In this document: positions 52,701 through 59,210 of the stretch, piece by piece | Layout of the letters: each line of letters opens with the position of its first letter | Numbering within the stretch: the stretch's first letter is position 1 | Source of the DNA: Corbicula japonica | Lineage: Eukaryota; Mollusca; Bivalvia; Venerida; Cyrenidae | Reading direction: 5' to 3' | NCBI GenBank assembly: GCA_038501625.1 | Contig: JAZAYU010000222.1 | Span: forward strand, 248,001-312,000 | DNA length: 64,000 nt | Notes under the pieces: model-generated | Database searches by the model: none | The model's input: only the letters and a program-made list of their open reading frames with translations | Told to the model about the DNA's origin: nothing | Translations under genes and position numbers: made by a program

Positions 52701-52707
52701 AAATATC
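17671..52707 (-). CDS. RNF213-like E3 ubiquitin ligase gene, C-terminal part (5' exons not in view)
   Basis: Exons on the minus strand: 52707-52427, 51452-51330, 50060-49896, 49558-49335, ~47941-47850, 46588-46554, 44635-44538, 43581-43428, 42986-42812, 27730-27540, 23234-23105, 22704-22618, 21435-21246, 21076-20854, 20372-20298, 19730-19539, 19203-19105, 18520-18318 and 17836-17671 (TAG). From 44,635 downwards the phases join without gaps. RNF213 is a giant cytosolic AAA+/RING ligase that also uses an RZ zinc finger, acts in antimicrobial defence and coats bacteria with ubiquitin. This window begins between its RING and RZ finger, so neither AAA+ nor RING is seen. Recognisable C-terminal text includes HLISYDPQHDIKPLILANCH and SLDNLDITISFLKSTGG. 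At least one exon is missing between 51,330 and 50,060 (phase does not fit). A 32-bp duplication in the 49,335-49,558 exon breaks the frame. The 15-kb intron 42,811-27,731 holds the giant inverted-repeat element. It may be a recent pseudogene or a null allele. Confidence 0.85.
18150..18250 (+). repeat. Dispersed hairpin repeat family R2, intronic copy
   Basis: GAACAGGCTCAATCAAACCG followed by AGCCTGCAATATTTTCATATTTGTCG. The arms AGGCTC/GAGCCT can pair around a 9-base loop. It lies in the last intron of the minus RNF213-like gene. Confidence 0.8.
20298..21435 (-). CDS. RNF213-like minus copy: three exons of the conserved C-terminal core
   Basis: Exons 21,435-21,246 (190 nt; ending RKQNDFLDKYLKNVRR), 21,076-20,854 (223 nt; HLISYDPQHDIKPLILANCH and the block FDFASLERQLMARLLFSKSR) and 20,372-20,298 (75 nt; IDLMVYRTEFTNAEVFRKLA). 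The LILANCHYSFEMGKG region is one of the most conserved in RNF213. All frames are open. Confidence 0.9.
21709..22007 (-). mobile_element. tRNA-derived SINE with 14-bp target-site duplication
   Basis: The minus strand starts with a tRNA-like head: A-box-like TAGCTTATTGGATAGAGC and B box GGGAGTTCGATCCCC. It ends with an A-rich tail (AAAACAAACAAAAAACATC). Identical TTTCTTCAAAATGA flanks it at 21,695-21,708 and 22,008-22,021. It is intronic and in the same orientation as the host gene. Confidence 0.9.
22190..22252. repeat. GA microsatellite
   Basis: An impure (AG)n run of about 60 bp with AAAG and AGAT interruptions, in an intron. Confidence 0.95.
22428..22624. repeat. Three 66-bp tandem units carrying the splice donor
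   Basis: CTTACAGTAA recurs at 22,481, 22,547 and 22,613 (period 66). Read on the gene strand, each unit is TTTACTGTAAGT, the end of the 87-nt exon plus its donor. The frame stays open through all units until a stop near 22,445, so use of the second or third donor would add 22 or 44 codons. Confidence 0.9.
22618..23234 (-). CDS. RNF213-like minus copy: two exons (RYIPSILRLH; FAEAWELVRRSL)
   Basis: Exon 23,234-23,105 (130 nt) encodes RYIPSILRLHRTLFQKYQRK. Exon 22,704-22,618 (87 nt) encodes DFAEAWELVRRSLNLY. Both match plus-strand exons of identical length (56,652-56,781 and 57,350-57,436). The second exon ends in a splice donor that is triplicated in tandem. Confidence 0.88.
23463..27438 (+). 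mobile_element. Degenerate L1/Tx1-type LINE with 12-bp target-site duplication
   Basis: AAAGTCTGTGGT occurs at 23,463-23,474 and 27,427-27,438, bracketing a 3,952-bp insert with an A-rich 3' end. It begins about 75 bp before the endonuclease frame, so ORF1 and the 5' UTR are missing (5' truncation). It sits antisense in the RNF213-like intron 27,539-23,235. Confidence 0.9.
23550..27326 (+). pseudogene. LINE ORF2 remnant: endonuclease, reverse transcriptase, zinc knuckle
   Basis: The endonuclease (23,550-24,164) shows NAQGLRDKAKRLRFL, LLQETHF, IYAPND and GGDFNDIL. The reverse transcriptase follows in pieces: NKSPGLDGLTAEFYQVFW, DNWRPISLLNIDYKIVAKVL, FLDFKKAFDSVSW, RGIRQGCPLFALLF and LADDTTLF (catalytic DD present). 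The C-terminal frame 26,028-27,326 has CKYCNCIEDFQHFFVDC. Lesions are frameshifts near 24,160 and 24,250 and stops near 25,054, 25,435, 25,786, 25,941 and 26,012. RQGCPL and ADDTTLF text fits the L1/Tx1 group (from memory). It cannot encode an active protein as it stands. Confidence 0.9.
27540..27730 (-). CDS. RNF213-like minus copy: VPRVWRYRIPISLQ exon
   Basis: A 191-nt exon encodes VDPLLRLLYETD, FEKVPRVWRYRIPISLQHLR and KVLQLFLQE, with acceptor TGTTACAG and donor GTAGTA. VPRVWRYR is conserved among RNF213 proteins. In the plus copy only the last 72 nt of this exon survive. Confidence 0.88.
27778..28025. repeat. Left arm: inverted partner of the right-hand repeat array
   Basis: Shows GTGAAGTTAGCGGCCTGGCG three times, then the inverted form of the right-arm unit (CGATTTTTACAGCATG, ACATTTCAGGGATGA, CAAAAACTAGCTTTGAT) and a terminal CGAAGCCTGGCGG. 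Confidence 0.9.
30470..30675. repeat. Tandem duplication, 101-bp unit
   Basis: TTCGCTTTGGAA..AGCAGTTTCTTATGAG starts at 30,470 and 30,571. The copies are about 90% alike by eye. Confidence 0.85.
30840..32240. repeat. Long direct duplication, ~957-bp period
   Basis: Text around 30,870-31,290 recurs around 31,830-32,250, e.g. ATAAGAATAACTTTGGATT at 30,913 and 31,870, then GACTTTTAGTATCG and GAAAATGCTACCAATTTTAA. The copies are diverged, so this is older than the A/B blocks. Confidence 0.8.
31600..31620. repeat. Poly-T run
   Basis: About 20 consecutive T inside composite unit 1. Length may be unreliable. Confidence 0.85.
32240..32872. repeat. 68-bp minisatellite, about nine copies
   Basis: CGGCCCCCGGTGCCG recurs at 32,290, 32,358, 32,426, 32,494, 32,562, 32,627, 32,695, 32,763 and 32,831. 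Each unit carries two GGCCCCCGGTGCC boxes and TTTTGTGTTTTATGTGTTTG. Degenerate copies occur at 31,283-31,402. The period is not a multiple of three, which argues against coding use of the long frames here. Confidence 0.95.
32880..33080. repeat. Tandem duplication, 100-bp unit
   Basis: ACGAACTGTTGCTGTTTGTT begins at 32,881 and 32,981. Both units continue through GTTTGTTGAGTAAAATTGTAG. Confidence 0.9.
33701..34378 (+). mobile_element. Nested composite unit 2, short A'...B' derivative
   Basis: Begins at the base after unit 1 ends. It carries block A again (33,701-33,857, one mismatch in 157 bp by eye) and block B (34,278-34,378, one base shorter), with the same terminal hairpin. The 420 bp between differ from unit 1. 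A short frame starting at the shared ATG (33,849, MSAPAHPPYR) is followed by AATAAA-like signals; it is unproven. Confidence 0.55.
34379..36360. other. Non-coding interior of the 9.66-kb element
   Basis: No coding frame is supported. A small inverted repeat occurs at 35,199-35,265 (TGCGACCAGTGTAG against CTACACTGGTCGCA), followed by a related AACAGTGTAGATCCTGATCA. These look like a fragment of another dispersed repeat. Confidence 0.5.
36362..37434. repeat. Right arm: five ~175-bp units plus GCC minisatellite
   Basis: ATCCCTGAAA recurs at 36,411, 36,584, 36,750, 36,931 and 37,113. The spacing changes with the number of GGCCGCTAGGCCGCCA units between blocks. From 37,199 a purer array of GGCCGCTAACTTCACGCCGC and GGCCGCTAGGCCGCCA runs to the end. 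Confidence 0.92.
38300..38427 (-). repeat. Family R2 copy
   Basis: GGGAACTTTGAAAGCCACCG, then CAGGCTCGGTTTGATTGAGC and TACTGCCCACGCC. It is the reverse of the 61.2-kb copy and more complete than the 18-kb copy. Confidence 0.85.
39315..40500 (-). pseudogene. Degenerate copy of an uncharacterised multicopy invertebrate ORF
   Basis: Minus-strand text in broken frames: GDQIIISSINGKPNIVTFLE (about 40.45 kb), KQTDPKVEKRRLILTAA, YVADNVDHNIRIIDGLDTFH (39.9 kb), MVIIATITPG (39.84 kb), VGRIDLKYFKPKDNFEIPIR, ENIDLLWQMSWLLKLVTPSW and LPPTTEAAKYHSLLVY (39.38 kb). I recognise the ADN-DHN..DG..TFHGM and LPPT..AAKYHS text from a high-copy family in invertebrate genomes whose function is unknown to me. Stops and frame changes show that this copy is dead. 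Mobile origin is an inference from copy number. Confidence 0.65.
40500..42811. other. Intron stretch without genes
   Basis: AT-rich intron of the minus RNF213-like gene. An R2 copy lies at 41,480-41,637. No exon-like block was found in the rest. Confidence 0.5.
41480..41637 (-). repeat. Family R2, most complete copy
   Basis: Contains the hairpin AGGCTCGGTTTGATTGAGCCT plus the extension TACTGCCCACGCCGCCTAGC, CCCGGGTTGAGCGCAACTCA. The extension also occurs inverted at 61,190-61,230. Confidence 0.85.
42812..42986 (-). CDS. RNF213-like minus copy: VEDFVWDHIIRD exon before the 15-kb intron
   Basis: A 175-nt exon with acceptor TTTTCAAG and donor GTAAAA encodes GIQHLIKPS, VEDFVWDHIIRDVDDMH and NIFRMHNEG. 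The paralogous exon is 54,670-54,826 on the plus strand. It ends in phase 1 and fits the exon at 27,730, which proves continuity across the repeat-filled intron. Confidence 0.85.
43105..43175 (-). repeat. Family R2, short copy
   Basis: GCGGTTTGATTGAGTCTGTT followed by AATGTCCACGCGTC; eroded. Confidence 0.65.
43428..43581 (-). CDS. RNF213-like minus copy: VTGHILGRA exon
   Basis: A 154-nt exon encodes VDTSVTGHILGRAHARG, then PERELTPAF and RMLLHMAMYLGA. It directly follows the RZ finger, as in RNF213, and joins both neighbours in phase. Confidence 0.85.
43740..43955 (+). repeat. Dispersed repeat family R1, copy d
   Basis: GGTACCCCCAGGGTTTCATT, then TTTTGAAATTGATGACT and GGGGGAGGCTTTGTCTAC. Same block order as copy c. 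Confidence 0.75.
44208..44224. repeat. Poly-C tract
   Basis: Seventeen consecutive C; assembly length may be unreliable. Confidence 0.9.
44538..44635 (-). CDS. RNF213-like minus copy: exon with the rest of the RZ zinc finger
   Basis: Encodes CGRPATVGQCKDCGAVIGG followed by VGHTLRPGN. The C-x7-C-x2-C spacing followed by IGG-x-GH is the RZ signature. In RNF213 this finger is needed for ubiquitin transfer to lipid and bacterial surfaces. All predicted ligands are intact here, although the gene carries a frameshift upstream. Confidence 0.88.
44706..46145 (+). mobile_element. Composite repeat: GGACCATGGTGGCCC head, 165-bp tandem core, CAGGTGAGCT tail
   Basis: The head has ATCGCTCACCTGAGTAC and the tail has GTGACAGGTGAGCTAAA, giving short inverted ends (AGCTCACCTG-like). 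The core repeats GCGGGGCCAA at 45,121, 45,286, 45,450, 45,616 and 45,781, period 164-166. A GACGGACGGACG run precedes the tail at 46,065-46,095. I recognise this architecture as a common bivalve repeat; its transposition class is unknown to me. It lies in the intron between the two RZ-finger exons. Confidence 0.85.
46554..46588 (-). CDS. RNF213-like minus copy: 35-nt microexon with first RZ finger ligands
   Basis: Between ACTTTCAG and GTAAGT lie 35 nt encoding CPNGHPYVIGD. The Cys and His are the first two zinc ligands of the RZ-type finger shared by RNF213 and ZNFX1. It joins in phase 0 to the exon at 44,635. Confidence 0.85.
46925..46990 (+). repeat. Family R2, partial copy
   Basis: TGCAATATTTTCATATTTGT, then TTCATCTTTTTCAA, without the hairpin. 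Confidence 0.6.
47425..47525 (+). repeat. Family R2 copy
   Basis: ACTGTCCATGAACAGGCTCA, ACCGAGTCTTTAATATTTT, then CCCTTTTCATATTTTTCAA. Confidence 0.8.
47850..47941 (-). CDS. RNF213-like minus copy: short acidic exon before the RZ finger
   Basis: Encodes MPQDDLEEVKQALLAARNRG and ends NPVI at a GTAAGT donor. RNF213 proteins have a comparable short helix just before the RZ finger. The 5' border is uncertain because no AG stands directly upstream of the conserved text (TTTTTACAACA instead). The exit phase 2 does not match the phase-1 entry of the RZ microexon. Either a microexon is missed or there is a further lesion. Confidence 0.6.
48930..49065 (+). repeat. Dispersed repeat family R1, copy e
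   Basis: TGTTTGTGGTGTCCTATTTG, CTCAGGGCGGCTGTGTTTTC, then GGCGATTCCTGTAAAGCATA. It lacks the left part. Confidence 0.75.
49335..49558 (-). pseudogene. RNF213-like minus copy: exon broken by a 32-bp tandem duplication
   Basis: The acceptor TTTTTTAG at 49,559 and donor GTGAGA at 49,334 bound a 224-nt exon. It contains two identical 32-bp blocks, 49,486-49,517 and 49,518-49,549. With a single block the exon is 192 nt (64 codons), stays in phase with its neighbours and reads QLLREVIHNQLVPRNLVLQQ onward to LKALIGMPQSLT. With both blocks the frame shifts and stops three codons into the second block. The exact identity of the blocks indicates a recent event, or an assembly or allelic artefact. Confidence 0.8.
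49896..50060 (-). CDS. RNF213-like minus copy: 55-codon exon
   Basis: Encodes ELQTAGVRVEPLFHLALYRE and ends with EEFINNCQMIKNK, phase 0 to 0, between CAATTTAG and GTATAA. The phase agrees with the following (damaged) exon. Confidence 0.78.
50061..51329. other. Intron region expected to hold a missing exon
   Basis: The phase mismatch between the flanking exons predicts at least one further exon here. I could not identify one. The open frame at 50,835-51,077 (minus) has no family resemblance that I recognise. Confidence 0.4.
51330..51452 (-). CDS. RNF213-like minus copy: VYLVKYLCRYYG exon
   Basis: A 123-nt exon, acceptor GCCTTCAG, donor GTAATG. It encodes VYLVKYLCRYYGVDVYQAIC and ends FLRWIRIKQINREQIR, text typical of the segment between RING and RZ finger in RNF213. 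It exits in phase 2, which does not fit the next exon I can see. Confidence 0.8.
52427..52707 (-). CDS. RNF213-like minus copy: exon upstream of the RZ finger
   Basis: A 281-nt exon between TATTTGTAG and GTATAT encodes a helical stretch (e.g. FAIHALDNALRQRNDVESL, ending IQWYR). It continues in phase into the next exon (VYLVKYLCRYYGVDVYQAIC). This is the most upstream exon of this gene that I can find. Farther 5' exons should lie to the right, but that space is occupied by the plus-strand copy. Confidence 0.75.
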
Positions 52708-54669
52708 CTACAAATAAATGCGCCAACATAACCACATTGTGAAATCTTCATTTCATGCAATTTCATTGGAAATCGTTCATTGATACATACTAAATTTACA
52801 TATAATCACGAACAACAGTCATGCAAACGTGGGGACCCTGTATTTTTAAGTATTTAATTTAAGCTGCATACATTTACCCGACATTTGTAGATACTCAATC
52901 TTTTCTTTCATTTGAAAAACTTAATGTCTATGACTAAATTATGGCAAATGCGAATGTCACAAAACATTTATGATTGCAGACTTCTAAAGTTGATTTTGTT
53001 TTTTTGACGTGGCAAACATTGATTTTTCACATACCTTATATCCCATGAAATTTAAAATTAATCCAGATACACATTACAATATTTAGAACATTTTTCTATC
53101 TGGTTTAAACAGCCATTAATCATGACTATAAAGAAATGAAAGAAATAAAACTAATAACTGTCTTACACCAGAAGATATGTACACATACACTTAACAACTT
53201 TTCTAAGTATACACCTTCGTACTGGGGCATTACTGGCTTGATAACTAAGCTATTGCTATAAAACTTTCAATGACAATGCAATAAATACTAACTGATCTAT
53301 TAGAAAAATTTGTCGAATTTAACAGGCATGTTGGTAAACTAAAAGATAGGCGACTACATTTTACTCATTCAAACTGATTTGCCCCAAAAGTGGGTTGGAC
53401 TATAAACAGTTATAAAACATTAAGATTAGAATGAAATGAATTTAATTTAACAGAAATAGAAGAATGGCACATTTGTCGGTTCCAAATTTTCATTTATATG
53501 TACGCTTAATTAGTTTATTAAGTTGAACATCCGCTTTATTAACTGATTTTGTGAATTTGTATTCTGTGGGTGTCAGTATTCTAAACGATTTTGAGCAGTC
53601 AGTTGTCTGTAATTTTGAATGAAGTTTTACTAATAAATCAGTTAGTATCCATTGCATGGTTTATTAAAAGTTTTAGGGCAATAGCCCACAAATCAAGCCA
53701 GTAATGCCCCAGTACGAAGGTGTATACTTAGAAAAGTCGTAAAGTGTATATTTTTGGTGCTTAGCAAATTTTGAGTAGTGTAGTATATACTCTTACCCAA
53801 AGTTTTAAATTGGTCACTTTTTGTCCGTATTTTTTTATTAAAAGACATGAGTTTACTCTTTATTTATGATCATATGCCAACAACAGTCTTCAACTTAAGC
53901 TTTTATCTGGTAATAACTGACGTTGGAACAGTTTGGCGAGAGCTATCCTTAATTTTGCTTAAAATGCATTTCTTGCATTCAAAGGTCAAGCGAATTATAT
54001 TTTGCTCTTAATTTCTTGTTTTGTTTTAAAAGGACCCTTCATTAGTAGGAAAAACATTAAAAACTCATTAATTAACAGCATATTTGTTTAAATAAATCCC
54101 GTTCAAATTATCCAATTTTAAAATCACCTGCCTTTCAATTTAAGACAGTTCTAATTTTGACCCTGCGGTGTAAGTAAATGGTATTGGGTTCATTTAAGAA
54201 AACAATCAATAAAGAATAAAACCAAAATAGAGAATTGATTTCAAGACAAAACAGTTCTTTCCACAACCTCTCTTGACGTAGGGAAGAAACGCAACTAGCA
54301 TACATTGTAAACAAATACAATTGATAACCAATTAGAATTTTTATTGTGTATATTGCATTACCATTAAAAGTTCTCATTTTTATTAACGTTATGAACTCCA
54401 CTATATACATCAACAAACAAACAAATCAAACATGTTTATTAAATAAATCATTACAATTTAGCTCACCTCTAGACATTGGATAACCAGGAGACTGAGTTCA
54501 ACATACTGTTTGACCATTTAACTTACTTTTAAGACTTTGTTTGACCATATATTTACCTTGACCTTATTTTAAAACGGTCATTACTAAAAGCAGTAATATT
54601 AAGATTTACTAATATTCAATACTGGTCACTGCAGTACCCTGTGAGTGTATCTTATTATGTACTTTCCAG
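52708..54669. other. Spacer between the two divergent RNF213-like copies
   Basis: Holds the 559-bp MITE and otherwise AT-rich DNA. I found no exon of either copy and no clear promoter. Both adjacent exons are internal, so this is not a true head-to-head promoter region. Confidence 0.55.
53188..53746. mobile_element. 559-bp MITE with ~110-bp inverted ends and TA flanks
   Basis: The left end CACTTAACAACTTTTCTAAG and the right end (complement) CACTTTACGACTTTTCTAAG continue as inverted copies through CCTTCGTACTGGGGCATTAC. TA lies at both sides (53,186-53,187 and 53,747-53,748). This is compatible with a Tc1/mariner-type non-autonomous element. No coding frame. Confidence 0.8.
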
Positions 54670-54826
54670 GGTGTTCAGAATTTAATCAAGCCGAACATTG
54701 ATGACGTAGAAGATTATGTTTGGGATCACATTACACGGGATTTGGAAGATCTGCAATCATCTCTGGGACTCAGTGTTGACGACATGCATTCAGTCGTGGA
54801 CACTATATTTAGGATGAAAAATGAAG
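54670..54826 (+). CDS. RNF213-like plus copy: first visible exon
   Basis: Acceptor ACTTTCCAG, donor GTAATA, 157 nt encoding GVQNLIKPN, VEDYVWDHITRDLEDLQ and IFRMKNEG. It is six codons shorter than the paralogue at 42,812-42,986 because of small in-frame gaps. Confidence 0.85.
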
Positions 54827-55380
54827 GTAATAAATAAATATGAAGTATTCGCGTATTTTTAAATAACAATGTATCTGTATTAGGGCACGTCATCATAATA
54901 GTATTGTAATGTAAATTTTGTAGCAGAAATTGGAAAATAAAATTTGTTTATTACATAATGTCATCTTATTAGATGCAATTTGTCTTGTCCTTCTTTGCCA
55001 TGGCTTCATTAAAAGAATTTGAGTTTTCTAATACACATTATATTGTCTAGTAAAAGCCGAAAGCCATCACTTAACGGTCAGATTGTAATATGTCTTGGCG
55101 ATCGTGTTAATATGGAACTAAGTCAGTGGAACAGTAAGCAAGGAAGAAGATAATGGGAGATCGCTTTCTGTAAATTTAGATAAACATAGTTGTCACTAAT
55201 CATTTCTTGCTTTTATTTTGACTATATTTCTAGTATCAGTACTTAAATTGTGTTGGATTTGTGTACACAATATTTTATACTGCAAGTAAAATTTCATCTT
55301 TGAAATATGAGTTTCAAGTGACAAATGCAAGGACTGTTATAGAGAGCTGAGCGGAGTGAAGCATACCAAATATACCAAAT

Positions 55381-55545
55381 AGGGGATCAGTGTTCTAGGG
55401 GTAGAGCGTCGGACTCCAGATCCGGAGACTGCGGGTTCGAATCCCAACAGGGATGAGATTCGACTGCAGTTTCCATAATCAACATCCGGCGCGAGTACTG
55501 GTTGGAAACCCAGGAAGCAGTCATCGTGCGTTATTAATATAAGTT
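55381..55545 (+). mobile_element. tRNA-derived SINE fragment
   Basis: A-box-like TGTTCTAGGGGTAGAGCG, B box GGGTTCGAATCCC, then the body text AGTACTGGTTGGAAACCCAG, also found in the SINE at 21.7-22.0 kb (as AGTACTGGTTAGAGACCCAG on its strand). The 3' part is truncated. It is not a functional tRNA gene: the stems do not close and a SINE body follows. Confidence 0.8.
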
Positions 55546-55793
55546 GGAAGAACTTGTTTCACTATCGATGTAAAATAAATAAGTTTAAACTAAATAAAGG
55601 AATATCAGGAACAGACATACTTAAAACTCATTTGTCCTATGGTGTTTCCCGACAAACACAGCGCTGCAGTGTGTTTTCTATGTTGAGTAACTGCATTTCT
55701 AAACAGTTAGTTTATAAGCGACTAAAACGGATATAAAGTCTTTTCCTCAATGTTGACCATTATTCGAAAAGAATAACATGTTTGCTGTTTCAG

Positions 55794-55865
55794 CATCTAC
55801 GCCAGGAAGTCCAAAGTAAAGTTACGCATGATCATCATAAACTATTGCAGCTTTTCTTACATGAG
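55794..55865 (+). pseudogene. RNF213-like plus copy: exon missing its 5' 119 nt
   Basis: Only HLRQEVQSKV..LLQLFLHE (24 codons) remains of an exon that is 191 nt in the minus copy. A CTGTTTCAG directly before it can act as an acceptor, but it corresponds to coding bases (CTTCAA) in the paralogue. The lost part encodes the conserved VPRVWRYR segment. A SINE fragment lies 250 bp upstream. Confidence 0.8.
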
Positions 55866-56651
55866 GTAAATATCATGCTCTTGATCTTGGTTTGTATGAA
55901 GAACAAGGAATAAAATGCTCATAAAATGGTGAAATAAGCATACCAGTTGTCCGCAAAAGGCCCAATATGGACAAACCAATTCTATCACAACCATTCAACT
56001 TCCGACCAGATGTAAAAACATCGTAATAGCCCGATCCATTTTTATCGTTTGAAACAAAATAAACAGCCGTTAATAACTGTTTCACCGCACATCCGATGTC
56101 ACTTCGCAGGCTCCATCAAACATAGCCTGCTAGAGTTGTCGTGTAAGATTGTTTTCCAGGACCATATCTAGACTTTCTAAAGTACCGAGGCAAAGATTTT
56201 CTAGGTGTGGTGATGGGGGCTATGTCCCCTGGCAGTGTTTTTGAGAGGTGCGATTTGATTATATTGTTGATTATAATGTGTGTTTTTCACCAAATGCATG
56301 ATTTAATTTAGGCTAAGAAGCACACGATTTTGTCACTTCTCAAATTTTCACAAATTAGCCTCGATGTGCAAAATCGGCTATGGGCCTGCTTACTAAGTTC
56401 CCTTGTCATCTGTTTAGATTGTCTGAAACTTATACCGAAGACTAGGTTTACCATAACTTATTTACGTCAGTATAACTGATGCGAGATACATTGAACACGA
56501 ACTCGTAAACTGTATATTAATATATGAACCTTAGGATAATAATTCATACATTGTGTTGTGAAATATTGGTCTTCCTTGTGCCTGATTATAAATATAAATC
56601 TTATATTTGTTAGGAAAGCATATTAATAAACAAGGGATTTATCTTTTCTAG

Positions 56652-58655
56652 GAACACAATTTGCGTGCAATGCGTTACATCCCAAGTATTCTTCGGTTAC
56701 ACCGAGCACTGTTCCAAAAATATCAGAGGAAACTGGACAAGGCCGAAGCTTCTCAGATCACTGTAGACCAGCTACGTAAAGGTAAACTTTTAATTAAAAC
56801 AAGATAAATTAATCTCGGCGGTTTGGAATTTTAATATAATGGTCAGCTGTGATATTTGGACTAATTAGTGAGTGCTTGAATATGAAAATATGCATTCTCA
56901 TTACTGCCCACTAACACAAACAGGCTTAATCGAGCCTACAATATTTTGATATGCATGTTTGTCGTGTTCCGATTGGCGTCTGCAGAATGTTTCCCTGTAT
57001 ATTCAATTAGTCGTGTGAAGGTCGTTGAGCACGATACATATGCTTGTGTAAATAATGAGTAGCGCTTAACCCGGGCCCAGGCGGCATGGACAAATACATG
57101 CATTCACGTTACTCCCCATGAAAAGGCTCAACCAAACGGAGCCTTAAATATTTTTATTTCTGTCTTTTTCGGTGGTTTTCAATGCGCATATTACATCTAT
57201 CACATCAACAATTTCTCATAATTTAAAGTATGTCATATTATATCCATGGTTGTTTTAATTATGATTTTTTCATTGAGTTTAGGTTAGATATCTTAGTCAG
57301 TTGTTTAAATAAAAATGTCAAAATACGATAAAATAAATACTATTTGCAGAAGAGATTGCAGGTGGGGAGACAAATCTGTTACTGCAAGACTTTGCTGAGG
57401 CGTGGGAATTAGTCAGGCGTTCTCTTGAACGGTATTGTAAGTATGACATTAAGAAATTCATTGGTCTGTGAGTTTGAGTCTGAGGTTTACCTTGATTATA
57501 CAACGGAACTGCATATCTTGAAACGTTACAGTGACTCACTGTTGTTATATGTGAATGAACGCGATGAAGAAAAAAACGAAAATGGATTCATATAATTAAT
57601 AATAGAAATTTCTATATAGAAAAATGACAAACAGTAACCTACGTATGATCATTGACACGAACACTTGTTACACGGAAATATTTGCAGATCTGCTTATTCA
57701 AGAACAACGATTCGACTTATTTTAATGAATATCTCTTACAGTAAATACTGATATAATGTCATTCTAAAATTCTACATGTACTGTTAAATACCCCTACATA
57801 ACGGTTCTATAGGCTTGCTAATATTTACAAAATATAAATGATACCAAGTTATGTGATTTATTGAGCTTCAACATAATAGTATAATAAATCAGTGCTTAGT
57901 TTTTTTTAATGCAATGTTAACTAATAAATCATAAGTGCTAAGTGCTTTATTTCATATACTAGGTATTCTTTGTTGTTTTTTTTTCTCGACAAGAATGAAA
58001 TCATACGTATATGCTCGTATAAGGTATATACATTGTTTGTTTATTATTGTATATTCAGTATTTTACATTCGTTTTTGCAGTATGTCCTACAGAAATTGGA
58101 GCAACAACGGTTGCTAAAGAGTACTGCCGGCAGAAAATCACGGATAAGACCCCTGTTGCCATGTTGCTACCTACCATGAAAGAAGCTGGCCTTTGCTCAT
58201 TTGCTCTACTAGACTTTCTGTTCCGAAAACAAAATGACTTTTTAGACAAGTATTTGAAGGAAGTCCACAGGTAAACTTGTACTTTTTTCTATTATGTTGT
58301 ACAGGTGTATTGGAAACGACGCAAACAATGAGAATCACGTAACTGAAGCGTAAATGATAATATATTAATTAGAACACATATAGAAAACAACGCATAATCT
58401 AAATCAAATATATAAATGTTTTCCAGAAAATCGGCGAATATTTCAACAATTCATCCGAGAGAAGTGACGTCTTCTCACTTAATAAGCTACGATCCTCAAC
58501 ATGACATCTTTCCGTTGATTCTTGCAAACTGCCAATATTCCTTCGAGATGGGGAAAGGCAGGAAAATTAAGTATGACTTTGCTGGTCTGGAAAAACAGTT
58601 GATGGACAGATTCCTGTTTTCTAAATCTAGGATTGATGTAGGAACGGTTTTACAG
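56652..58655 (+). CDS. RNF213-like plus copy: four intact exons
   Basis: Exons 56,652-56,781 (RYIPSILRLHRALFQKYQRK), 57,350-57,436 (DFAEAWELVRRSLERY), 58,081-58,270 (EAGLCSFALLDFLFRKQNDF) and 58,427-58,655 (HLISYDPQHDIFPLILANCQ). All join in phase and match minus-copy exon lengths, except a 6-nt difference in the last. The donor of the 87-nt exon is single here, not triplicated. Confidence 0.85.
56890..57195 (+). repeat. Two adjacent family R2 copies
   Basis: CAGGCTTAATCGAGCC at 56,931 and AAAGGCTCAACCAAACGGAG at 57,121, each followed by the TATTTTGATATGC or TATTTTTATTTCTGTC type tail. The second also has the AACCCGGGCCCAGGCGGCAT extension. Confidence 0.75.
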
Positions 58656-59210
58656 GTAATAACACTTTGTTTTAACTACAAGTTTAAAATGAAAAGTATT
58701 TTTTATGAATTTATTAAAAAAGAAGAAAACTTCCACGTGATGTACATGTATATAAGATAAGATACAACTCCGAAGCGTACGCAGGGGTTAGAGAGGTAGT
58801 GTTTCACAACGTAGAAGTAAGAGGTTAAAGTTGCTTGCGTGATGTAAAATCCTTGTCTGAATTTGCTGTATATGAATTTTATTCAGTTATGCAGTTAAGT
58901 AAAAAAATCCCAGTGTTCAGAGATTCCCTAACTAATCAGAAATATAGTAATGAAATTTAGTAAACTTTGAAACGCAATTAAAATACTTGCAAACACAAAA
59001 ACATGCTTAAAACTGCACTTTGGTAGATTACCGCCTATAAACGGTAAGTGGCAACGGAATTAATGGATTTTAAAAGGTTTCTATGACATCAGCCGACCGA
59101 ATATTCTTAAGTTTAGTAGAGCCAGGGAACATTATATGTACACTAGAGTAAACCCCATTATCACATTTAATCAACTGCAATATATTAAAATTTACTTAGA
59201 AGAAGAATGA

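Noticed and set aside
52460..52717. Plus-strand frame of 85 codons
   Set aside because: It is the antisense shadow of the real minus-strand exon 52,427-52,707, which has splice sites and fits its neighbour in phase.
55381..55450. Apparent tRNA gene
   Set aside because: The A and B boxes are present, but the sequence runs on into a SINE body shared with 21.7-22.0 kb and no cloverleaf closes.
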